A DNA stretch of 64,000 bases, from contig NZ_JASHJX010000001.1 of NCBI RefSeq assembly GCF_030732985.1, positions 62,001 through 126,000 on the forward strand, read 5' to 3'. Positions 45,487 through 53,800 of the stretch are shown here, one piece after another (the stretch's first letter is position 1; the number at the start of each line of letters is the position of its first letter). Position numbers and translations under genes: made by a program. The notes below the pieces were generated by a model, which was given only the letters and a program-made list of their open reading frames with translations, was not told the DNA's origin and ran no database searches. The stretch comes from Nioella sp. MMSF_3534. Its GTDB lineage: Bacteria; Pseudomonadota; Alphaproteobacteria; Rhodobacterales; Rhodobacteraceae.

Positions 45487-47571
45487 ATGAACGTGAGTGC
45501 ATCTATCCCCATTCGAATTGGCCTCATTGGCGCGGGCTATATCGCAAGCTGGCATGCTGACGCGCTAAAGGCGACACCGGGCGTTCAGATCACGGCCATC
45601 TGTGACAGAAGCCGGGGCGCGGCAGAAGGGTTGGCCGCCACCCATGGCGCGCAGGTCTTTACCTCGGTTGCCGAGCTTATTGCCGCACGGGCCTGCGATG
45701 CGGTGCATATCCTGACGCCCCCCAATTTGCACCATGATCTGGCGGTGGAATGCCTGGAGGGTGGCCTGGATGTGCTGGTGGAGAAACCGGTTGCGCTCTC
45801 TGTCGCTGAAACCCGTTCGATTGCCGAAACAGCCGCGCGCACCGGCAAGCGGTTTTCTCCCGGTCACAACTTCCTTGGCCTGCCGCGCTATGAGAAGATG
45901 AAAGCGATGGTCACCGATGGCGCGCTTGGCCGCATTGCCGAGGCGCGGATCAACTGGTGTCTGCCACTTGCCCCCCTGCGGTCTGGCCCCTACGGGTTGT
46001 GGCTGCTGCGCGAGCCGAAGAACCTGCTGCTGGAGCTTGGGCCGCATCCGTTTTCCTTGGCGGTCGATCTTTTTGGCCCACTGGAGATCCTCGCAGCCGT
46101 CACCGGCCAGCCCGCGACCCTGCCCGGCGGCGACACCCGCGACCAGAGCTGGCGCATTCTGGCGCGCGCGGGCGATGTGGATGTGACGTTGGCGCTCTCC
46201 ATGGTCGAAACCATTGATGACCGGTCGGTGACCTTGCGCGGTTCCTCGGGCATGGCGCGGCTCGACTATGCCGCCGATACCCTTGTCACGACCCGTGACA
46301 ACACCGCCGATCTGGTGGTGAACCCCCTGCTGAAACAGATGGGCGCCGCCAAGGAGCATTTGCGCGAGGGGCTGCGCAATGCCGCGATCCAGACGGGTTC
46401 TCTCAACCGCCGCAGCCCTTATGGGCAGAGCTTTCAGGGCATGAACCGCGCCGTCTATGGCAGCCCCGATCAACGCTTTTCGCCAGAGGCCGCCGTCACC
46501 GTCATGCAGGCCATCGACGACACGCTGTCCCTGATCCCGGCACAGCCTGCCCCCGCTATCGTCACCGGCACCCCGCGCCCCGGCGTCATGGTCATCGGCG
46601 GCACCGGCTATATCGGGCGCAACCTGACGCGGGCATTGGTGGCGCAGGGTCATGACGTGCGGGTCCTGTCGCGCGGGGCGCATGGACCGTTTGCGGATAT
46701 CGCCGACCACGTGGAAACCTGCCCCGTCTCATTGACCGACAAACCCGCGATCACAGCGGCGATGGAGGGCATCCATACCGTCTACAACCTTGCGAAATCC
46801 ATGGACGACACATGGGAGGACGCGCTGAAAAATGATGTGGGCACCGCCGTGCGGATCGGGGAAGCGGCATTACAGGCAGGCGTGTCGCGGCTGATTTATA
46901 CCGGCACGATTGCGTCCTACGACATGTCCGACCCCGACGGGATGATCACCGAGGCCACGGGCTTTGGCGATATCGAGGCTCGGAACCTCTATGCACGGTC
47001 CAAGGCGGAATGCGAGCGGCGGCTGATGCGGATGCACCGGCAGGACGGGCTGCCACTGGTCATCGCGCGGCCCGGTATCGTGGTGGGCGGTGACGGACCC
47101 TTGCAGCATTGGGGCATCGGGCGCTGGCATGGGGCGGGCGCGGTCAAGCTTTGGGGCAACGGGCGCAATATCCTGCCCTTCGTGCTGGCCGATGACCTGT
47201 CGGACGGGCTGATCGCGATGATGGAGCGGGACGGCGCGATCGGCCGCAGCTTCAACCTGACGGGGGAGCATCTGCTGACAGGCCGCGACTATTTCGACGC
47301 CATCCATGACCGGCTCGGCGCGCGGATGCGGGTCAGTTCCGGCAACCTGACCGTCATGTGGATGGCAGACGGGGTGAAATACGCGCTGAAACGCTATGCG
47401 CTTGGCCGCCGCAATGCGGTGCGTCCGTCGCTGGCCGACTGGAAGTCGCGGGCGCATCTGGCGCGGTTCGACAACAGCCTGCCCAAGCGGGTTCTGGGCT
47501 GGCAGCCGGAAGCGGATCGGGAGGCATTCCTGACCCGTGCCCTCGATGCAAAGGCACTGTTCGGTGTCTGA
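45487..47571 (+). CDS. Fusion: Gfo/Idh/MocA oxidoreductase + NAD-dependent epimerase
   Basis: A 694-aa two-enzyme chain. Residues 1 to about 350 are a Gfo/Idh/MocA dehydrogenase (G-L-I-G-A-G-Y-I-A near 10; V-E-K-P-V-A-L near 99; H-P-F-S-L-A-V-D-L-F-G-P). From about 362 an extended SDR begins (V-I-G-G-T-G-Y-I-G-R-N), with I-Y-T-G-T-I-A-S-Y and catalytic Y-A-R-S-K, then A-R-P-G-I-V-V-G. Both active sites look intact. The fusion mirrors the separate overlapping genes at 41200 and 42336. Probable role is two consecutive redox/epimerisation steps on a sugar. The exact sugar is unknown. Confidence 0.92.
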   Translation: MNVSASIPIRIGLIGAGYIASWHADALKATPGVQITAICDRSRGAAEGLAATHGAQVFTSVAELIAARACDAVHILTPPNLHHDLAVECLEGGLDVLVEKPVALSVAETRSIAETAARTGKRFSPGHNFLGLPRYEKMKAMVTDGALGRIAEARINWCLPLAPLRSGPYGLWLLREPKNLLLELGPHPFSLAVDLFGPLEILAAVTGQPATLPGGDTRDQSWRILARAGDVDVTLALSMVETIDDRSVTLRGSSGMARLDYAADTLVTTRDNTADLVVNPLLKQMGAAKEHLREGLRNAAIQTGSLNRRSPYGQSFQGMNRAVYGSPDQRFSPEAAVTVMQAIDDTLSLIPAQPAPAIVTGTPRPGVMVIGGTGYIGRNLTRALVAQGHDVRVLSRGAHGPFADIADHVETCPVSLTDKPAITAAMEGIHTVYNLAKSMDDTWEDALKNDVGTAVRIGEAALQAGVSRLIYTGTIASYDMSDPDGMITEATGFGDIEARNLYARSKAECERRLMRMHRQDGLPLVIARPGIVVGGDGPLQHWGIGRWHGAGAVKLWGNGRNILPFVLADDLSDGLIAMMERDGAIGRSFNLTGEHLLTGRDYFDAIHDRLGARMRVSSGNLTVMWMADGVKYALKRYALGRRNAVRPSLADWKSRAHLARFDNSLPKRVLGWQPEADREAFLTRALDAKALFGV

Positions 47572-47656
47572 CCTGGGCCTGCCCGGGGGCTTAATTGTGC
47601 CAAACTTGCCCTATATAAAGATAAGCGCCGGGACACCGGCCAAGAACAGGACCTGA

Positions 47657-48580
47657 GTGAAAATGAGCAGCAACCGCCCCAATACCGGCCCAGATGACGG
47701 GCTGAGTGACAGCGACCGGCGCCGCCGGGCGTTGGAACGGCGGCTGCGTGAGGCGCTGACCGCCGACCGTCCGATGGAGCAGGACAATGAGGCGGATGAC
47801 TCCGAACCCCAGGCCCCTGCCCCGACGCCGTCTGCCCGCTCGAACCGCAGCGATATTTGGGATCGCCTGCCGCGCATCCCCGTAGAACCGGCCCGCCTCG
47901 ACCGCAACCTTGTGATCACCGCCAATCGCCACGACCCGGCGCACGGGGCCTTTGACGTGCTGCGCACCCGGATCGTGCAGGCCATGCGGGACCATGGCTG
48001 GAGCCGGATCGGAATCACCTCGCCCAATCCCGGCAATGGCAAGAGCTTTACTGCCATCAACCTCGCGATCAGCCTGTCACGCCTGTCGGATCTGCGGACC
48101 GCGCTGATCGACATGGACCTGCGCCGCCCCGGACTGGCCCGCATCCTCGGGCTGCGCGACATGCCTGCCACGGCGGATTTCCTGCGCGGCGAGATCGACA
48201 CCGCGACCTACCTGTCAACCTTCGCGCCCAATATGCTCAATATCGGTGACAAGCTGGCGCTTGGCGTCAATGGCCGGACCGATCCCTATGCCGCGGAGCT
48301 GTTGCAAAACCCGACGACGACCGAGGTCTTGACGCGCATGCAGAAGGAGCTCGGCGCCGACCTCGTCCTCTACGATCTGCCCCCCGCCCTTGCCATGGAT
48401 GACGTGCTGGCCTTCCGCCCGCATATCGACTGCGTTCTGCTTGTCGTGGGTGGCGGCGAAACCCGCGCGCGAGATGTGCGCGAGGTGCAGCGTCGTCTCG
48501 GCGACGAACTTCCGATATTGGGGGTGGTGATGAACAAGGCCGAGCTCGACGAAGAACCCGGCTATGGCTACGGCGGCTGA
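47657..48580 (+). CDS. CpsD/CapB-family tyrosine kinase (polysaccharide co-polymerase partner)
   Basis: A 307-aa BY-kinase cytoplasmic domain without membrane segments. It has Walker A S-P-N-P-G-N-G-K-S-F-T near residue 120, Walker A' A-L-I-D-M-D-L-R-R-P near 150, and Walker B L-V-L-Y-D-L-P near 237. The C-terminus is short and ends G-Y-G-Y-G-G, so only two tail tyrosines could be phosphorylated. Start GTG 47657 or ATG 47663. It needs a Wzz-like activator, and the gene for one lies convergent and directly adjacent. Upstream, TATATAAA at 47612-47619 may be a -10. Confidence 0.9.
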   Translation: MKMSSNRPNTGPDDGLSDSDRRRRALERRLREALTADRPMEQDNEADDSEPQAPAPTPSARSNRSDIWDRLPRIPVEPARLDRNLVITANRHDPAHGAFDVLRTRIVQAMRDHGWSRIGITSPNPGNGKSFTAINLAISLSRLSDLRTALIDMDLRRPGLARILGLRDMPATADFLRGEIDTATYLSTFAPNMLNIGDKLALGVNGRTDPYAAELLQNPTTTEVLTRMQKELGADLVLYDLPPALAMDDVLAFRPHIDCVLLVVGGGETRARDVREVQRRLGDELPILGVVMNKAELDEEPGYGYGG

Positions 48581-49930
48581 TCAGTCGCGCGTCGTGCGCC
48601 GCATGACAACCGCCAATTCCTGACCCTGCGCCTGAGGCAGACGATCCGCAATCGCGCGCCACCAGCCACGCACCAGACCAACCGCACCGACCACCGCAGC
48701 AGTCAGCAGCCCGATCCAGAGAACGCGGCCCCGGCGCACCTTGCCCTGGCTGCGCAGATTGGGGATCACGACGACCGGTTGCACGCCAAGCTCGCGCTCG
48801 AACTGACGTGCGCTGCGCAGACGTCCATCAAGGATCTCCAGCAATAGCGCCGCAGCGGCTGCAAGGAACACCACCAGCATTCCCCCGGCCATGGCCAGCT
48901 TTTTGCGGCTGGTCGACACCGGAAACTCCGGCGGAATGGCGGTTTCCAGAACTTCGAAACGCTCTGCCTGATTGCGGGTTTCCAGAAGCTGGTTCATGGC
49001 CGCCTGCGCGCGGCGTTCGGTGATCACGCTCAATTCGCCCTGAAGCTGTTCAAGCTGGCGGTCGAAAACATGGGTCTGGCGCTCCACCTCCGGGGCGGTT
49101 AGCAGAACCGCCTCGATCTCGGCAATCGCGTCATTCACAAGCTGCAAACGCTGGTTCAGCAATTCCTGCTGCCGCAACCGGGCCTCGGCCAGCAATCGCC
49201 CGCTTTCGCTTTCCAGCTCGATGATCTGTTCCTCGATATTGATCCGGCTTTCCTCCAGCCGGGACAATTGGGTGCGCTGCGAGGCAATGGCAGCGGGCAG
49301 AGCTGCCGAATTGGCCTGCCGGAACTCGGAATAGGCAAACTCCAGTTCTTCGATTTCAGCGGTCAGGCGCGCCTCTTCGGCCTCCAGAAACTCCAGCGTG
49401 CGCGCCGTCCGGCCCGAGGTCCGTTCCTGCGCCTCTTCGAGCACCCGGTCGAGGAAGCGATTGGCGATGGCCGCCGCGATATCCGGGTCGGACAGGCGCA
49501 CCGTGATCACCAGCCCGGAAGGCTGCACATCGGGACGCCAGGCCTGTTCGGGGTCGATCAGCTCGATGATCTGGACAGACTGGCGCACCAGCGCGACGCG
49601 TTCGGTGATCGACGGGATGCCCGAGAAGATGCCGAACTCGTCCAGAACCGTCATGATATGATCGCGCGACATCAGCTGCTGTTCGATCAGCTCCAGCTCG
49701 CTATTGGGGTTGAGCGTTCCGCCTGCGGCCCCGCCGCCTGTCTGGCTGGTCAGCCGTTCCACAACCTGCGCCGCTTCGATCTGCACGACCGCCGTCGCCT
49801 CGTAGACCCGAGGCTGGCTGAGCGCGTAGAGCACAACGGACGGCAACCCCACGGCCAGAATCAGCAAGACCACCCAGATGCGGCGAAGCAGGATGCGCGG
49901 GATATCCCAGATTGATGTGATCGGACCCAT
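48581..49930 (-). CDS. Wzz/GumC-type polysaccharide chain-length determinant
   Basis: A 449-aa inner-membrane protein. It has an N-terminal helix at about 18-37 (I-W-V-V-L-L-I-L-A-V-G-L-P-S-V), the Wzz periplasmic domain with Y-E-A-T-A-V-V-Q-I, long coiled coil at about 180-320, and the P-P-E-F-P-V-S-T-S-R-K-K motif just before the second helix (about 345-365). A third hydrophobic segment near 410-430 resembles GumC-type proteins that have lost the kinase domain. It presumably pairs with the CpsD kinase, whose stop is adjacent (TGATCA), to set exopolysaccharide length. Confidence 0.9.
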   Translation of the reverse strand: MGPITSIWDIPRILLRRIWVVLLILAVGLPSVVLYALSQPRVYEATAVVQIEAAQVVERLTSQTGGGAAGGTLNPNSELELIEQQLMSRDHIMTVLDEFGIFSGIPSITERVALVRQSVQIIELIDPEQAWRPDVQPSGLVITVRLSDPDIAAAIANRFLDRVLEEAQERTSGRTARTLEFLEAEEARLTAEIEELEFAYSEFRQANSAALPAAIASQRTQLSRLEESRINIEEQIIELESESGRLLAEARLRQQELLNQRLQLVNDAIAEIEAVLLTAPEVERQTHVFDRQLEQLQGELSVITERRAQAAMNQLLETRNQAERFEVLETAIPPEFPVSTSRKKLAMAGGMLVVFLAAAAALLLEILDGRLRSARQFERELGVQPVVVIPNLRSQGKVRRGRVLWIGLLTAAVVGAVGLVRGWWRAIADRLPQAQGQELAVVMRRTTRD

Positions 49931-50083
49931 GGGGGGCAGTCCTTTCGGTTCATTTTTCAGGTGCCGGATGGCAGGCTGGCTATCGCTCCCGCGTGACCGG
50001 GCTTTGCAATTGAGGCGGCAACCGCCCCCGCGTTGCCATATCCTCGCCCCATTCTAGGTGATTTTTCGTCAAATTTCCAAGGA

Positions 50084-50815
50084 CTAGGCCGTTTCGGTCT
50101 GGAAACACTCCATTTCCAAATCGGCATTCCGCGCCACATTCCCGCCATATTCCGTTGACAGCGGCAGTGCCATGAGCGTGCAGATCAGCCCGTCACGGCA
50201 GAAAAGCTGCCCTTCCAGCCGACGGCCCGCCCGATGCGGGCCAAAGCGCGTGCGCAGCGTGGCGGTAAAGCGGTTGCGGGCAAGATCCGGGGCGATGTCC
50301 ATCGCATCGAATCCCACGATCCGACGAGACAGCGGATAAAGCGCCTTGTAGGTCGCTTCCTTGGCCGAAAAGATCATCTGCGCATAGCCACCTTGCAGGG
50401 GTTTTTGCTGATCTGACAGCCAGTTCCGATCAGTGTCAGTCAACACGGTCGGCCACAAATCCTCGGCAAGCGGGTCCAGCGCAGCCAGGTCCAGACCGAG
50501 CCCTGACAGCGAGGACCGGCGTGCAACGACCGCGATGCAGCGCCCTTCGTGATGGGTGATGGACCCGACAACGCCATTGGGCCAGACCGGTGCACGGTCG
50601 ATCCCCATGGGGATCGCATAGGGAACCATGCCGATCACGCGAAGGGCATGACGCGCGGCGGCGCGGCCAGCGGCGAACTCAGCCTGACGGGCCGGTGTCG
50701 CGCGGGCCATGGCGCGGGATTCCCCGGGCCAGAAATCATGGGCCTCCCTGGCATGGGTCTCCCCATAGCCAAGCGTTCCGCCGCGCCAGCCGCTTTCGAT
50801 GAGATCACGAAACAT
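50084..50815 (-). CDS. 4'-phosphopantetheinyl transferase (Sfp/EntD superfamily)
   Basis: It transfers phosphopantetheine from CoA to the serine of carrier domains, switching on the PCP and ACP of the neighbouring NRPS and PKS. The 243-aa EntD-like protein shows G-S-I-T-H-H-E-G near 85, the metal-binding G-L-G-L-D-L-A near 108, and F-S-A-K-E-A-T-Y-K-A-L-Y-P near 150. It begins 3 nt after the NRPS stop, so it is the last gene of the PKS-GT-NRPS-PPTase operon. Confidence 0.95.
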   Translation of the reverse strand: MFRDLIESGWRGGTLGYGETHAREAHDFWPGESRAMARATPARQAEFAAGRAAARHALRVIGMVPYAIPMGIDRAPVWPNGVVGSITHHEGRCIAVVARRSSLSGLGLDLAALDPLAEDLWPTVLTDTDRNWLSDQQKPLQGGYAQMIFSAKEATYKALYPLSRRIVGFDAMDIAPDLARNRFTATLRTRFGPHRAGRRLEGQLFCRDGLICTLMALPLSTEYGGNVARNADLEMECFQTETA

Positions 50816-50818
50816 GGT

Positions 50819-53800
50819 CTATCCTCTTCCCGCTCGGGCCGCGCGCATCTGGCGACGGCGTGACATGGCCTCGGCGCGATTGATCGCGCGCTCGGGTGAC
50901 GGGGGCGGAGCCTGCGGGTCCGGCTCCTGCTGCTCGCCCCTGGTCAGCCGGTCGACCTCCTCCGCCAATGCCGACAGCACGGGGAAGCGGAAAATATCGG
51001 TGATCGAGAGGCGTTCTGCCCCCAGCTCCCCCTTGATCTCGCGGTGTGCCTGTACGGCCAGAAGCGAATGCCCCCCGAGATCGAAGAAATGATCCTGCGG
51101 GCCGATGCCTTCGACGCCGAGGATCTTCGTCCAGATCGCGGCGATCCGGCCCGCGGTGCTGGCCTGCGTGGTAATCGGCGTGACGTTTGAGGGCGTGACG
51201 GCGCGGGCGCGCGGCGCGGGCAGCGCCTTGCGGTCGATCTTCTTGTTCGGCGTCAGCGGGAAAGCGTCGAGCCGCACAAGATGCGCGGGCACCATATGGG
51301 CGGGCAGTTCCGCCGCCAGATGCGCCCGGATCGCCGCCGGATCGACCGGCGCGGTTTCCAGGTAGTAGCCCGCCAGTTGGACATTGCCGGGCGTATCCTC
51401 TCGCGGGATCACCACGGACTGGCGCACGCCGGGGACCGCGTCGATCTGGGTCTCGATCTCTCCCATCTCGATCCGGTAGCCGCGCAGCTTGATCTGGTGA
51501 TCGGCCCGGCCCAAGAAATCAAGCCCGCCATCGGCGCGCCAGCGCACAAGGTCGCCGGTGCGGTAGACGCGGTTGCCGGGTTTGAACGGATCGTCGAGGA
51601 ACCGCTCCGCCGTCAGGTCGGGCCGCTGCCAATAGCCACGCGCCACGCCCTCGCCGCCGATGAACAACTCGCCCGGCACGCCAATCGGCACCGGCTGCAT
51701 CGCCTCGTCCAGCACATAGACCTGCGTGTTCGCAATCGGTGTGCCGACGCCGGTGATCCCCTCGCCGCCCGTGGCGGTCTGGGTCGTGGACCAGATTGTG
51801 GTTTCGGTCGGCCCGTACATATTCTCGATATGGGCATCCGTCGCGGCCTGAAGCTCCGCCACCAGCGACCCGGGCAGCGCCTCGCCGCCCACCATCAGGT
51901 TTTTGACGCGAGCCAGCGCCATCTTCGCCTCGTCATTGCCCACCAGCATCCGCGCCATCGAGGGCGTGCATTGCAGATGCGTCACGCCGTGGCGAATGAT
52001 CTGCGCGGCGATGGAGAAATCGTCCTCCGCCAGCGCATCGCCCGCATTGGCACGTTTCAGCACCTCGGCAATGGGGCGTAGGCCATCCAGCACCTTCTGC
52101 CGCTCGATCCCGTAGTCGATCAGGCAGGCAATCTCATCGACGCCGATGCGCTTCAACTGCTCCACCCGGTCGAGCGCGTCCTCCACCGTGCCGAAGAGGC
52201 CCGAGTCGTTGAAATACCGCTCAAAGGCGAAGTCGAGGATCGCCTCCAGTTCCTCCTCCGACAGGATGCCGAGGTCGAGCTGCATCGGGTTGTTCACACC
52301 CTTGGGCTTCTTGAAGGCCGGGAAGGCCCAGGCAAACTGCTTGATCAGACCAGCCGCCGAGCGCAGGTAATCCTTCATCGGGCCACGGGCGACCTCGCGC
52401 GCCTGATCTCGGTCACTGGCCAGATAGGAATGCAACATCAGCGTGACAGTGTGATCCGCCGGATCGCGGCCACCGGCGCGCAGGGCGTCGTGGTAGATCC
52501 TGATTTTGTCGCCCACCTCATCAATTGACTGGCCCAGAAGATGCGTCAGCACATTGGCCCCGATCTCTCCGGCCTCGCGCCAGGTGTCGGGGTTGCCCGC
52601 CGTCGTCACCCAGATGGCCAGTTCCTTCGACACCGGGCGCGGCTGCGTCAGCACCTTGTGTTCGGTCCCGTCGGCCATCGGGAAGGCCACCTCCTCGCCA
52701 CGCCAGAGCGCGCGCAGGGTGTTGATCGCCTCATACATGGCGGGCTTGTTGTTGGGCGGGGTGTTTTCCGGGCGCAGCACGAAATCATGCGGCTGCCATC
52801 CGCTGGCGATGCCAAGCGCCGCGCGCCCGTTCGTCAGGTTGTCGATCACCGCCCATTCCTCGGCGATCCGGGCGGGGTGATGCAGCGGCGCCACGACAGA
52901 GCCCGAGCGCACGCCGATATTCTTCGTCACCGCAGCCACGGCGGCCCCGGTCACGGAAGGGTTCGGGTACGGCCCACCAAAGGCGTGGAAATGGCGTTCC
53001 GGTGTCCAGACCGCGCAGAACCCGTTCTGATCGGCAAACTTCGCCCCTTCCAGCAGCATCGTGTACTTGTCACGGCCAACACCATCATCATTGCCCCAGT
53101 AGAACAGGCTGAACTCCATCCCCCTGCCGGTCTGGCCAATGCGGCCATTGCTGACGAGCGTGCGGTTTTCATCGCCGGAAATGACGACCGTGAATCCGCG
53201 CGCGAGGGTCCAGAAAAGCTCCAGCACCGAAATGTCGAAGCTGAGGCTGGTCACGGCCAGCCAGACGCCGCCGGTCGCGTGGTCGATCCGCGCATCCATC
53301 CCGGTGAAGAAGTTCGAGACATTGCGATGCTCGATCATCACCCCCTTGGGCCGTCCCGTGGAGCCGGAGGTGTAGATCAGATAGGCCAGATCCTCCGGCG
53401 TCACCCCACTGTCGGGGTTGGTGTCCGGCGCGGCGGCGATACGCGGGTCGCGGTCGATCTCCAGCACCTGCGCCTGATGGGGGGGCAGATGCGGGGTCAG
53501 CGCGGCCTCGGTCAGGATCACGCGCGCGCCGCTATCCTCGACATAAAGCGCCACCCGATCCGCCGGGTAATCGGGGTCGAGCGGCACATAGGCCCCGCCC
53601 GCTTTGTGGATGGCAATGGCCCCGATCAGCAGATCGGCAGAGCGGCGGACATGCAGCCCCACCAGATCGCCGCGGCGCACCCCCATCCCGGCCAGCGCAT
53701 GGGCCACCCGGTTGGCACGCGCGTTGAGCGCGGCATAGGACAGGCGTTCGCCCTCGAAGATCAGCGCCGTGGCGTCGGGGGTCTTGGCCGCCTGCGCCTC

